In this document: positions 46,624 to 57,885 of the stretch, in pieces | How positions within the stretch are numbered: the first letter of the stretch is position 1 | Layout: the number at the start of each line of letters is the position of its first letter | Assembly (NCBI GenBank): GCA_001466705.2 | Contig: LATX02000217.1 | Coordinates: forward strand, 186,001 to 250,000 | Origin: Moniliophthora roreri | Lineage: Eukaryota; Basidiomycota; Agaricomycetes; Agaricales; Marasmiaceae | Length of the DNA stretch: 64,000 nt | Reading direction: 5' to 3' | Position numbers and translations under genes: made by a program | Notes under the pieces: generated by a model | Databases searched by the model: none | What the model saw: the letters and a program-made list of their open reading frames with translations, nothing else | What the model was told of the DNA's origin: nothing

Positions 46624-49108
46624 ATGACCGCTCGCAATCCTTACATTGGCAGCGCGACAAAACTCATCATTTGCTTTGATGTTGGAACAACATGGAGCGG
46701 TATATCTTTCAGGTGGAGTCACTACAGAATTCTACAATTTCCCGCCCCCCCGTTTAACTTGCGCATTCCTAGTTTTCTTGAACCAGGATCGATCCCAGTT
46801 ACAGAAGCAGTCACAAGGTATTATATTCCAGTCGTACCTCTGTAATACCGCTTCATACAAGATTGTCAGGTTCCCTGGTCTAGCACAAAGCGGCAGCGGC
46901 ACGAAGATCCCAACAGTCATAGCCTATAATGCGGATGGTACCGTTGCGGCAGTTGGTGCTGAAGTCAACCCGAGTCAAACTCTGGGCCAGATAGTCTGCA
47001 AATGGTTTGATCTTTTGCGAAATTCCGATTAGATTGTGTCGCTCACGAGATGCCCAGGTTTAAACTCCTGGTCAAGCCACACTCAATGTCAGCACAAACA
47101 ACACATAACCGATGCAGGGTACCACCTGGGAAGACGCCAGTCGAGCTATACGCTGATTTCCTGAAATATCTATCCCGATGCATTTATGATTTCATTCGTG
47201 AAGGCAAAATAGGTGGCGAGTATATCCTTGACAAATTGTTGGCGAAAAACCAAGTCGAATACATTATACCGCATCCTAATGGATGGGAGTTTGCTCAGCA
47301 AAAGGAATTACGACAGGCTGCCGTGCTCGCTGGGCTCATTCCGAACACCTATGAAGGACATAACCGACTTCATTTTGTCACAGAAGGCGAAGCTTCGTTG
47401 CACTTTTGCATCGAGAAAGGCCTCAGAGCCGACACGGTACGTGATATTTTCCGGGGAATTTTTGTCTCTATTCAGAATTCCCCTTTCCAGCTTGCAGAGG
47501 GTGTAATAATTGTTGATGCCGGGGGCGGGACAATTGATATTAGTGCTTATTCAATGACAGCCTCCGGTATGGCAAGGGTAGTCGTGGAGGAGGTTTGTCC
47601 GTCAGAATGTAAGCACTGTTCATTATGTATGAAGCAGTCGCAGAGTCCAACCGTATCTACAGGCAAGTTCGCTGGCTCCACTTTCATCACGGAACGGGCG
47701 CAAGAGTACATCAAAGGCAGTTCTATCGCTCCCTTTCTGCCCTCAATGTAGCTCACGACTTGTGTTAGCTAAGTTTGCCCGAAGCCCTTACGAAGGGGAT
47801 GTGCAAGATATCGTAGATGAATTCGACAAAAAAGTCAAACCGTATTTTCGTTGCGCATCGGAAAAACAGTACATCAAGTGCACCAGCGTTAGAGATAACG
47901 ATCCCAACCTTGGTATATTCAGTGGTCAGTTACACCTCTCCGGGTAAGTATGCAGTCTCCTACGAGAACCCCCGTCTTGTCCTCAGCCTCGTCATTGCCT
48001 CTTTGCAGAGCGGAGGTCGCAAACTTCTTCGAGCCCTCTGTCCAAGCTATCATCCAGACAGTATTCCGCATTCTCAAAGATCACGGAATATCGGTCAGTA
48101 CTCAAACTGCAGGCTGCTCATGTGTCCGAAACTTAGTCATCAGGTAGACCGTGTGTCTTGTCGGCGGTCTTGCTGCTAGTGACTGGTTATTCACAAAGTT
48201 GAAGGAGTGCTTCCAGCTGATTGTGCACATTTATCGACCTGATGCTCACGTGTGGGTGCGTTCGTTTCGAGTCTTGACCACACTCAACTGATGGCAACTA
48301 TCTTCACTAGGAACAAGGCTGCTGCCGACGGCGGGATATCTTTCTTTATTGACCATTTCGTATCGACCCGTGTCTCTAGATTCACATATGGCGTTGCCTG
48401 TCATGTCAATTTCAAGGAGAGAGATCCAGAACACCGACAGCGACGCCAAAAAGTCATCGTCTCTGAAGTAGGAAAGAGAGAGTTGCATGATGCGTTCGAT
48501 GTTATCCTCCAAAAGGTGCGCACCATTGTATGCGGGCTTTCAGCCGCTAAACATATGACCGACGCAGGGAACGAGAGTGTCTGAGGAAACAGAATTCAGA
48601 AGAAGCTATTATGTTGAGAAGCTCCGAAGGGACGATCTCGAGCTCAATCACATCAAGCAACCTATACATTGCTATGAAGGTAGCAATCCGGATCCTCATT
48701 GGTGGGATATCGAGAAGAGTGTGTCGCTTGTAGTCACCGAATTCAAAAACACTCACCTCTTGACTCTAGCTTTCTTCAGAAAAGTATGCACGGTCACCGC
48801 CGACGCATCCTGTATCGAGAAACGAAAGACAGGACGATCACCAAAATCGCCTGGTCCGGTGTACAGGATGGATTACGACATCGTTCTACTCTTTGGAGGT
48901 CCGGAACTCAAGGCCCAGCTGTGCTGGGTGGAAGAGGTAAGCCCAGGCTCGTCTCAGCTCGTTTACTGTGATGTTCACACTGTATGACTTGTGGGTCCAG
49001 GGCGAAGAAAAAAGGTCAGCGATTTGTATCTTTATCGTGAATACAAGTACTCACTGCATTTACTCAAGGTCTCCTGCCGAAATAATATATAATTATTCGA
49101 CAGACTAA
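46624..49108 (+). CDS. HSP70-like ATPase (HSPA12 type)
   Basis: A gene of about ten exons for an actin/HSP70-fold ATPase of the divergent fungal HSPA12-like group. The start at 46624 gives MTARNPYIGSATKLIICFDV, with the phosphate-1 loop DVGTTWSG. Two short introns bring in a 45-nt exon (FLEPGSIPVTEAVTR) and then FPGLAQSGSGTKIPTVIAYN. Later exons have PPGKTPVELYADFLKYL, LHFVTEGEASLHFCIEKGL, the phosphate-2 loop VIIVDAGGGTIDISAY, KFAGSTFITERAQEYIK and the adenosine motif CLVGGLAASDWLF. The C-terminus ends SPAEIIYNYSTD with the stop at 49106-49108. All joins kept frame, so the gene looks intact although single frames are short. The peptide-binding domain of canonical HSP70 is absent. The client or role is unknown. 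Confidence 0.86.
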
Positions 49109-49441
49109 CTCCCGTCTCGGTGGGAATGTTGAACTCGTTGGACATCATGACTGTACCCTCGAGAGTTCTGAGCCTGGGCCTATTGTTTTCTTGTAAAAAT
49201 CAAGACGCAGTGCGATTATGATGATAGCGGTAGTTTTATAATTCAAATAGTCGGATTGGGATCTGGATAAGGACGCGGAGATCAACTTGCAGATAGAGTG
49301 GGAAAGAAATCCGAGTCTCAGTTTCTATTGATGAAGTGATATCACCATCACCAAGTTTTCCTAACAACTGTACATCACGGTTCTACAAACGGCCCACCAG
49401 GCCGCAGAAAAAGCAAAAAATCACTCTTTTCTTCTACTCTC
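49109..49441. other. Intergenic between HSP70-like and YTH genes
   Basis: About 0.33 kb. Presumably the 3' UTR of the HSP70-like gene and the promoter of the YTH gene. Nothing else is visible. Confidence 0.55.
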
Positions 49442-52053
49442 ATGTCCTCTCCGGCGAGCCAGCAGGTACCTCCAGATTCACCCCCCGGCGCTGGGGGTGT
49501 CAGGCGTCATCACACAATCACTTCAACGTATAGGTCTGCACGAACCGCCGCCCGAGAGGCCATATCAGAAGAATCTCAAAATCAGGAGCTCTGGAATGAC
49601 GACGAGGTGGTAGGAGAAGACTGGGTTGGGCCTGTTGGTGCTGTCGGCGAGAAAAGCTCTCTTCATCGACAGAGCTCTCTTCCGACCAAGTATCATCGAG
49701 GTACATGCTGTCGTATGCCTTGCTATGAATCGATTCACTCACTGATATACATTCCTATAACCTATTTTTTTCACGTTTTCACCACTTTAAATACAACGGG
49801 ATATAGCGTTCCATGGATCTGGTTCAAAATCTGGCACTGTGACTCCCAAGACTATGAATAGTCTGACAGCCATCGCGGGTCACGAAGGAGATGAGGAGGA
49901 ATGGGAACGTGAGATTGGTGGTTACGCCGTGCATGACGACGAGGTGAGTAATCCTTTCTGCAATGTCGGGTCTCAGAATACTGACCCCGTCATAGCAAGC
50001 GCAAGCTGCCGCAGATCCAAGTATGACTGGCACTGCTGATGATCCTTCACCGCCTCCAGGTGCATCGGGTGTACGAAGGCACGTTTCTCTTACATACGGT
50101 GCCCAAGGTGCAGGCGCTACCCGTGCCAAGGTGGCGGGTCTTAAACGATCCGGTACGCTGCAAGCAGCAGGATATCATGGATCTGGTGCATCCGAAACGA
50201 CTGCGGCAACTCCAGCCGATGCCGAAGAAGAACAATTGCAATACGAGTATACATACGGCGGGGAGGACCCTTATGACGCATACGAACAGTATGGTGGTCC
50301 GACTAGCCCAGTCGGAAGATCTTCTCCTTGGGGGTCGGCAACGGGAGCTAGTGGAAGCACTGGGGGTGATTGGCGTACACCTGGTGGACCTGGGTTCGGT
50401 GTGGGCGGAAATGGTAGTTCTGGAGGCACTGCCATCGATGACGTGCAGCGCGCATTGTCGGCACTCGAGCTCTCTGGCCAGAATAACAGTGGCGGAGGTG
50501 GTCCGTTATACGGCGGAGTCTATGGCCAAAGTGCTCATCCGCCACGGTTCCAGCCTACCCATCCTCCACCAGCGCAAGCACCTGGAATACGGGGACCCGG
50601 CAGCGGGAACGGTAACGGGAAGCCTCAAGAATTTGACGGTAGGAAAACACCGTTGCAGGCCGGAAGCGGCGGGCTTGGTGGCGAGAGAACGTTAACCGGA
50701 CGAACATCGAACCCGAATCTGCAGTACTCTTACCATCAGAAGAGTCCATCTGGTAGCAGTGTAGGCGGAGGTGTTCCTGGAGCCGGAGAGAAGGTTCCAG
50801 ATGTTCCACCTCTCCCAAGTCAATACGTGCAACAAAATCAACAAAACAGACAGGGCCTTGGCATCGCTACGAACGTCGAAGGCTTCGCACCCATCGATGT
50901 CCCGACTTTGATCGCTACGAAAGGCTACAACCCTGCCCAGTTTGACATAAAGCCTCCGTTTGTGAGTATCCCTCGTCATGTCAAATGCCATCTCACAACC
51001 TATCCGTCGACCTTGAATTCATAATTTTTACTATTTCTCCAGGCACGCTACTTCGTGATCAAGTCATATACGGAAGATGACGTGCACAAGTCACTCAAGT
51101 ATGAAATTTGGAGCTCCACGGATCCTGGTAACAAACGTCTCGATAAGGCTTTCAAAGAGTGTGCCGGAAGGGGTCCCATTTACCTCTTCTTTAGTGTCAA
51201 CGCCAGGTTCGTGTTCAAATTAATTATTGCTCGCTTTCATCACCGATCAACTCGTATTGCAGTGGCCACTTCTGCGGTATGGCTGAGATGTTGACCCCAG
51301 TTGACTATACGCGTAGCAGCACGGTCTGGGCCTCTGACAAGTGGAAGGGTGTCTTCAAAGTACGCTGGATCTTCGTGAGAGACATTCCAAATGTGCATTT
51401 GAGGCACATCAAACTGAAGTACGTATACTCTTCTTTCTTTGTGAGCGGTACTCAGACCGTTCCCAGCAACACTCAAGAACGCAAGCCGGTGACGCAGTCA
51501 CGAGATACCCAAGAGTTGCTGCCCGATGCCGGTCAGGAGATGCTAAGAATCTTCCACACCCATCCCGCGAGAACGTCCTTGCTACAGGACTTTGCCTTTT
51601 ATGAGGTATGTACGTTCTTGGTTGTCATGGTTGCAGTCTCTGATGCACCTATAGCTTCAATCGATGCAAAAAATGCAAGCTCAATCCGGACCTTCCTCAC
51701 CCACATCCAACCCTGGTTCTTTCTCTCCTCAGCTGCAGAACATGTCGCCTGCTCAACAAGGTCAAGGCGGTAACACCGGAGGGCAATCACCTCAACCACA
51801 AAATCTTTTCAATCCCAATCTACTGGCATATCAGATGCCTCAGATGACACCAATGATGCAGATGCAGATGATGGGAATGATGAACAGCATGGGAATGGGT
51901 AACATGACCGGTATGGGAGGCATGGGAGGCATGGGTCCTGGAGGTCAATTTGCAATGCAACAGAGCGTCATGAGAAACCCGCCTGGTCAACAACAGCAGG
52001 GACAGCAGCAACAAGGCGGCGGTAATGGCCAGCAAGGTTTCACCCAGTTCTGA
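49442..52053 (+). CDS. YTH-domain m6A-RNA reader (YTHDF type)
   Basis: A multi-exon gene. The start at 49442 gives [20 protein letters not shown], followed by a long disordered Gly/Ser/Gln-rich half. The YTH domain begins [20 protein letters not shown] and continues [56 protein letters not shown] and [30 protein letters not shown] then leads to LLQDFAFYE. The three cage tryptophans for N6-methyladenosine correspond to those in EIWSS, TVWAS and DKWKG and are all present. The tail after the domain is Met/Gln-rich ([20 protein letters not shown]) and ends QQGFTQF. The protein should bind m6A-marked mRNA in the cytosol. A truncated copy of its 3' end lies 3.5 kb downstream. Confidence 0.93.
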
Positions 52054-53154
52054 TCTGAAATCCGGCGTGGAGTATAGAACGGTAAAGGATGCAATGTGCT
52101 GGAAATATTGTTTCAAGTGCGCCACGACCTCGAACAAACAAATGGGGAGCGAAGCGCGTTCTCCGGTCTCCCGTTCGATTCATTTTAATCTTTTGTACTT
52201 TTAGAAGATCTCGAAGCTAACTCCAATCTCTCGCAAACCGCCATACATGGGAAGGGTCGTTCCCCGCTATCGTACCTCACATGTCCTCTTGTCCACCACA
52301 CCTCACTATTTCCTCACCCTCTTGTTTTCGTTTGCTTATCACCTTATTATGCCATCTCCAATATTGTTCGATTCATGAATATGTCACGACTTATTTTCTA
52401 CACCGCCCTCCATGCCCACGGATCCCACAACCTTCCCCCTCGTCACGTCTTCTCGACCACCTTCCTTCTTACCTCATTCGTGAACGTGCAGGTCCAGTAT
52501 TCTCCTTCGCCTATATCTACCCATTCACCTACACATACTATCGACTCGTACCGAGGACTTGTACCGTAATTTTTCCGATGGACATGTTTTCGGGTGGGAC
52601 ACTGTATGGACGTGGACTGACTACCGCCCTTGTCGTTACCACAATTACTGTACATGTACCTTGTTCAATTACTTACCACCAGAGTCTTGCCCTGTAGCGT
52701 CGCTCTTCCTTATCTCTTGTAGTATAGTATAAAGCCTAAAATCTTTTTGCTACCAGACTGACCGAATCGGAATTTTATCACTCACGGAAAGTCGAGTCAG
52801 CGATCCGTGACTATAACTCGGAGATGGAGAAAAACGAACACAGTCTCATCGCAAGTCATCTCAATGCCAATTTCAGAATCTCGTGTTCGGTCGTGCTTCA
52901 CTTGCTCTAATTGGCCTGCCATCCTATAATGACCATCACCGTTCACACCGTGCCCGAGAAGAACATTTCTAAACATCCCGAGTCGTAGTCTTGTAGATAC
53001 GGAGAATGGCGTTCGACTGGCATGTCCAGAAAGGTAAATACAAGGACTGTGAATCGTTCTAGGTCGTCTTCAAGACAATTGGTTCCTATCGTAATCGTGC
53101 AAGCTTCAATTTTATCCCAAAATCTGCAAATTGAGATGTACTACATAGTATTCT
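52054..53154. other. 3' flank of the YTH gene
   Basis: About 1.1 kb of non-coding DNA. The part at about 52548-52730 recurs in degenerate form at 55637-55790, next to a copy of the YTH coding end, which shows that the duplication included the 3' flank. No gene is visible. Confidence 0.6.
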
Positions 53155-53491
53155 AAACAAGACAGACAAAGTTCCCTATGTCATCGGAGTCAGTGAGACC
53201 ATGTTCTGCATTCAGTCGCGTAATCGAACGTTTACATGCGAAGATTGCTATGTACTCAGTAGCCGCTTCTTGCGATCTACCGATAGGAGGGCCCACTCTG
53301 TCGATTGAGGAGAGTTGAGGCCGTGGAAGGCACACTTCGGACAAACCGAATTGAAAAAAAGTTATTCTAGTGCAGTCCAAGTTGGAGCACGTACTTTGTA
53401 ATGGTGTCGTATTTCCGAGCTGATGAGGGAGGTTCTCCATTTGGTCAACCCAGTATCCTACTAGCTGGATCTGGTGTTGATGGTGTTGCAC
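53155..53491 (-). pseudogene. Possible copia-type RNase H remnant
   Basis: One minus-strand frame reads LVGYWVDQMENLPHQLG, then after a gap RSQEAATEYIAIFACKRSIT and NAEHGL. The order LVGY-x-D, then an EAEYIA-like block followed by helix ACK..I.RL, recalls the C-terminal RNase H of Ty1/copia polyproteins. Key acidic residues of the first motif are not clearly kept and no other retrotransposon part lies beside it. This is a weak assignment. Confidence 0.35.
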
Positions 53492-53923
53492 GGTCTTGGG
53501 ATGGTGCTGGTGGGGTGGAAGTCGTGACCGGTCCTACCTGTGGAATGCACCTCAGCCTCCATGATCAGCCTCCATGATGGTTAATCAGAATAGGTAAGAC
53601 TGTCGCAAATCGGTATTCTCCTCATCAGGTTGGAGGCGACTGGCGTTGACTAGAGTCCTGTCCGCTGAAATTTCGTCCAGTCGCGTGGCAGACTCCACTA
53701 TCAGGGCTATCCAAAGTTGGTGTAACACGACTCAAGTCTCATAGAAGAATTCTACTGTGCGGCCACAGAGTCGGTGCAGAGGGTCGAGTAAATCTTCTAG
53801 GTATCTCTTCAGGACGCCGACGAACTCCTTTAGGAAAAGAAGGTTGTTCCGGTGATGAATCTAAGAAGAAAAGCGGGGGCGCGTATGAGTTTGAAGACGA
53901 GAAGTTTTTCCAAGTTGACGGTA
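53492..53923. other. Unassigned DNA before the membrane-protein array
   Basis: About 0.43 kb with no supportable gene. It may contain degraded downstream exons of the leftward membrane-protein paralogue that follows. Confidence 0.4.
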
Positions 53924-54365
53924 CTATGTGGAACCATTGAAGAGAAGACCGTAAGGGAAGAACAGGCCGTAACCAGTAAGCACCAGCAAGGAGACTAACG
54001 TGGAAAGACGTTGCAGTTTGACCTTTCCAGCAGATCCAGTATGACGCCTTTGCCTATAAACCGTGGTGTATGATCGTACCAAGATTAGCGTGTAGGAAAT
54101 AGTTGGACGCATTCATTTGCTGCGAATAGTACACCAATTGAAAGTCGAACGTAAGAATGGCGAGCATAGGCGACGGTCTTAAAATCGCAGTGCAAGCCAG
54201 GGTGATGAGCAGAAGGAGGAGGCCAACGAGGAGTTCAATTGGAGTTTGGAGAAGAGTAATCGAGAACCTATATCCCGCGTTGAGAGATATAAGAATAAAA
54301 AGTTGGGCGAGACTGAGGGCGAGGATGACAAGGGGAACCAGGGCGTTTATAATTTGCTTCAACAT
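53924..54365 (-). CDS. Membrane-protein paralogue C of a tandem trio, structure uncertain
   Basis: The first exon (start at 54365, MLKQIINALVPLVILALSLA) encodes several hydrophobic segments, including QLFILISLNAGYRFSITLLQ and LLVGLLLLLITLACTAIL, then LAILTFDFQLVYY. The AQL..LIS.NAGYR block and the spacing to the last hydrophobic strand match paralogue A (AHMAALISYHAGYRPFQDIR). The second half is hard to place: a frame with SLLVLTGYGLFFPYGLLFNG ends at 53924, but I could not define the intron. The gene may be intact or decaying. It is a multi-pass membrane protein of no known family. Confidence 0.45.
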
Positions 54366-55359
54366 GGTGATTTGAGTACTAAACGAGCTGACGCGCGTTT
54401 GCGTTCATTACTTGTAGTCTCCCACGCGTCAGCACATAGTACAAGACTGCAAGTTGTACACTTTTGAAAACGAGGAGGCAAGGCAGGATCCTCATTCAAT
54501 CTATCCGTCTCTGAAGGGGCTACTCGGTTCTGTTCAAAGGTGTCTGCCTGTGTGGGGGCACAAAGAATGTGTAAAACTCTGACCCGAATCAACTACAAAT
54601 TTCCCCACAATAAATAGACCTTGTAAAAGTCTCCATATACCGTGATGTTTCCAATGCTCGTGCGCAAACCTCACAAGGAGAACACTTTCAAAGTCAAAGA
54701 CCGTGGAGTCGATGAAACTGGAGAATGCAATGACCAAGATCGGGGTGGAAACAACGAGTAGTACCAAAAGTGTGAGGATGTGCATCCAAAACGTGGGCTC
54801 AAATTCGAAGAAAGAGTAGGTAACAGGGTTTCGGAGACTAGATAAACATGCTGTCAGTAACGGCTAAAACTGATGAAATAATTTCATTCCGAAAAAATAG
54901 ATTAGGCGGGGGGCGGGGCCGGCCATCAGGATTTCCCCACGGACCCTGCCTTCCCGGCTTTTTTGCCGTTTTGGGGTGCCTTTCGGCCGTTTTTTGCCCC
55001 AAACAGGGCCCAAAAAGGGGGAGAAAGCCGGGAAAGTGGTCGTGGGAAAATCCTGATGGCCCGCCCGCCGCCGCCGCCCGCCTGGGTTCAACCGTGGGCG
55101 CTGATGTTTCCTGAGGTGGTTTAAGGAGGAGAGACGACACCATCAAGAATAGGAGTCCAGTTGAGATGAAGGAGTACGAGAAAAATCGAATATTGGAGCT
55201 TATCGCCTGGAAAGGCTAATATCCGGCTTGGTACGCGATGAAAACTGCCAAGTGGGCCATCGAAGAGAGGGTGATGGGAATTTCTTTGGGCTTTGGCTCA
55301 TTTATAGTGTCCCAAATAGGTGGACGAGAGGGTGTCATAGGAGGCAGATGGGACGGCAT
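54362..55359 (-). pseudogene. Membrane-protein paralogue B, disrupted
   Basis: It starts at 55359 with MPSHLPPMTPSRPPIWDTIN and follows paralogue A closely (EPKPKEIPITLSSMAHLAVF, IAYQAGY). A TAG stop then falls where A has an Arg codon. Between the two halves, a GC-rich foldback insertion (about 54905-55083) interrupts the region that in A codes DLNILYWNEII. After the intron, a deletion of about 7-8 nt relative to A changes frame just before FFEFEPTFWMHILTLLVL. The downstream segment STPILVIAFSSFIDSTVFDF is nearly identical to A. These three lesions make it a pseudogene. Its 3' end lies against the start of paralogue C. Confidence 0.8.
54905..55083. mobile_element. GC-rich foldback element (MITE-like) inserted in paralogue B
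   Basis: A roughly 180-bp block whose two ends are imperfect inverted repeats of about 55-60 bp. The left arm includes GGCCATCAGGATTTCCCCAC and TTCCCGGCTTT. The right arm is its reverse complement with few differences (AAAGCCGGGAA ... AATCCTGATGGCC). The centre holds a further small hairpin (TTGGGG / CCCCAA). It is absent from paralogue A, which runs straight through the equivalent position (after ATTTCATTCC). No clear target duplication is seen. Confidence 0.75.
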
Positions 55360-55497
55360 AGATTGTTGCGATAGGACCCTGGACGAGGGTCGGCCTTCAG
55401 GGGGCCGTGGCTCGCGACACGTGACGTTTCCATTTTCAAATTATCCAAAACGGTGTTGAGTTCTACCCTGGACGAGTCTGAGGCTCTCGAAATTGAA

Positions 55498-55790
55498 TCC
55501 TGCTCTTTCTTTATTAACGGTACTCAGACAGTTCCCAAGATCGCAAGCCGGTGACTTAGGTTTTGAGATACCCAAGAGTTACTGCCCAAGAGAACATCTT
55601 TGCTACAGGACTTTTGCCTTCTATGAAGTGTGTACATCTAGGACTTGTACCGCAATTCTTCCGAATGGACATGCCTTCGGGTGGGACACTGAGTTCGTTA
55701 CCACAATCAAGTACTGTGCTTGTACCTTGTTCAATTACTTACCACCAGAGTTTTGCTCTATAGCGTCGCTCCTCGTTATCTCTTGTAGGT
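55498..55790 (+). pseudogene. Truncated copy of the YTH gene 3' end
   Basis: Bases 55498-55635 match the last YTH-domain intron and exon (about 51430-51613), including CGCAAGCCGGTGAC, GAGATACCCAAGAGTT and TTGCTACAGGACTTT. Bases 55637-55790 match the 3' flank at about 52548-52730, including CGGGTGGGACACTG and TTGTTCAATTACTTACCACC. About 0.9 kb between these two parts is missing from the copy, including the Met/Gln-rich end of the protein. Small deletions also break the frame. Confidence 0.85.
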
Positions 55791-55926
55791 ATATGTCACC
55801 CGCGCTTTTGATACTAAAAGGATGCATATTCAAATTTAAGATACAAACTAGAAGAGGCCTCTTTGAGCCGGCTATGAAAGAAATCATACAAGCTTGTATG
55901 CCGTTGTAGGATAGCGAGGGGGATCC

Positions 55927-56644
55927 TTAATCAACCCATCCGTTTCGAAAGGAGCTACCTGGTTCGGTACGCGTTCTGCATTGGGAGTGGGTGGGGGCAC
56001 GAAAAACATGTAAAACCGTTTGACCCAAATTGACCACGAACCTCCCCGCAAGACATAGACATTGTAAAAGTCTCCATATACCGTCCCAATGCTCGTGCGC
56101 AAACTTTGTAAGGGGAACGCTTTCAAAGTCAAAGACCGTAGAGTCGATGAAACTGGAGAATGCAATGACCAAGATCGGGGTGGAAACAACGACCAGTGCC
56201 CAGAGCGTCAGGATGTGGATCCAAAACTTAAGGGTGGATTCGAGTTCAAAGAAATTCGCCAAGGTAGGCAACAGTATTTCGGAGACTAGATAAACATGTT
56301 GTTGTCAGTAACGTACTAAAACGGATGAATAGGGTATACAACGCACCAATAATTTCATTCCAATAGAGTATATTAAGATCAATCGCGGCCGGTACGTTTT
56401 TCTGTGGTTTATAAAAGAGGGACAATGCCACCAGGAATAAGAGTCCGGTCGAGATGAAGGAGTATAAGGGCAATCGAATATCCTGGAAAGGGCGATATCC
56501 GGCGTGGTACGAGATCAAGGCTGCCATATGGGCTATCGACAAGAAGGTGATAGGAGCATCTTCGGGCTTTGGCTCATGTATAGTGTCCCTGGGGTCAGGG
56601 CTTTGTAGATGAGATGGTGGCATAGGAGGTGGGTGGGACATCAT
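55927..56644 (-). CDS. Membrane-protein paralogue A
   Basis: The best preserved of three related tandem genes. The first in-frame ATG is at 56644 (MMSHPPPMPPSHLQSPDPRD). A cytosolic Pro-rich leader precedes hydrophobic segments ITFLSIAHMAALISYHAGYR, LYSFISTGLLFLVALSLFY and AAIDLNILYWNEII. A GT-AG intron near 56265-56340 joins these to VSEILLPTLANFFELESTLK, then HILTLWALVVVSTPILVIAF and FDFESVPLTKFAHEHWDGIW. It stops at 55927, or further left if another intron is used. An upstream exon with a clean donor and acceptor (about 56760-56822, ILITLALIELCKGQDD) would add a hydrophobic leader but has no ATG. Four or so membrane spans; no family recognised. Confidence 0.6.
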
Positions 56645-57885
56645 AGGACGAGGGTCGGACGGCAATGGTACTTGGATGGGTGGTAGCTACGAGTGCAATA
56701 GGGGCTTGTGCCAAGTTTTGCTGTGACCTTAGGCTTCTGTCACTTGTTACACTCACCGGCTGCCCGCAAGTATCGTCTTGTCCTTTGCAAAGTTCTATGA
56801 GTGCCAGGGTAATGAGTATCAAGGACGAGGCGTGTCATCACCGTGACACTTTCAAGTTGAAAGCGCTGCACGGCGGGCGAAGCTCTTTGTTCGTCTGCTT
56901 CAATTGGTCAAATACAAGGATCGGCATGCAATGTCCGTCTGTCCGCCTGAGAACGACATGAAATGATTGTACCATGTCCACTGACTCTACATGAGTGGGA
57001 AATGACTAGCATCAACCCGAGTGCGGATCTGGAATGAGAAGAAGTCCGAGCCTACCTGTCTAGGAATGATCAGAATTTAATGTAGAGAAGAGACATGTCT
57101 TAGAAGGTGATAATGAAGTCCGAGGCCAGAGATGTGAGCAATGCGCTGTACGCGCGCCGTGAATCTAAGTCGGGGACTCGGTGAAGAACCAAGATTCGGA
57201 TTCAGTTGGCCAGCGAGAAAATGGCATGAAGGAGTCCGGACTGCGGAGGTTGGGGCTCAGAGTACCATGAGAACGACGGACTCGGGGCCGGGTGTTGGAC
57301 CCTGCAGTGGATAAAAGTTTACTGAGCAGGATGACAGCGCTTCTGTCCATTTTGTAGACACGGGTCCCGCATCCTGGCAGTGCTCAACATCATACAAAGA
57401 ACGCTTTTTTTGGAAAGGTAGACTTTCTTCTCTTTACCAAGACCGCCGTGAGGACTCAACAAGATAAGGGATATTCTAGAGTCACGGCTGCAGTGTAACA
57501 AGATACTTGAAAGTCAATGAGCCAGCGGCGGAGACGCGGCGCGCGTAGGCCACGTGTCGGCTTACAGGCACATGCCCTCGTCCATAATCATTGCATGATC
57601 AGCAACCTGCTCGATACGGCTTTTGAGATACGCCGTTCTACCGTTCGTGCTAGGGGAAAACTGAGTATCATTGTTCATACGGAATCAACCTGGCGTTCCC
57701 AGCTGGCTTGAATGTCTTTGAACATTTTTGCGGTTTCGCGAGAGTCAAGTCAATGCGACCTAGGCTTTCTCATCAGACAGTCATTCTTCTGATGAGAAAG
57801 AGTGGCTGACCAGGCTAACAGTTGCTGTCATGGAGGGTGCACGTTGAATGGTAAAAGGAGACTGAATGTTTCCAAGCCAGCCAAA
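56645..57885. other. Intergenic, no gene seen
   Basis: About 1.2 kb. Besides the possible upstream exon of paralogue A, short open frames on both strands have no domain. A perfect 13-bp inverted repeat with a 10-nt loop (CTTTCTCATCAGA, 57765-57777, and its complement at 57788-57800) precedes the transposon island. Confidence 0.5.

Noticed and set aside
46646..47032. Reading the HSP70-like gene as frameshifted
   Set aside because: Canonical short introns restore every frame change, so it is not a pseudogene.
47711..47769. A GC-donor intron in the HSP70-like gene
   Set aside because: A GT donor three bases downstream keeps the same frame and is preferred.
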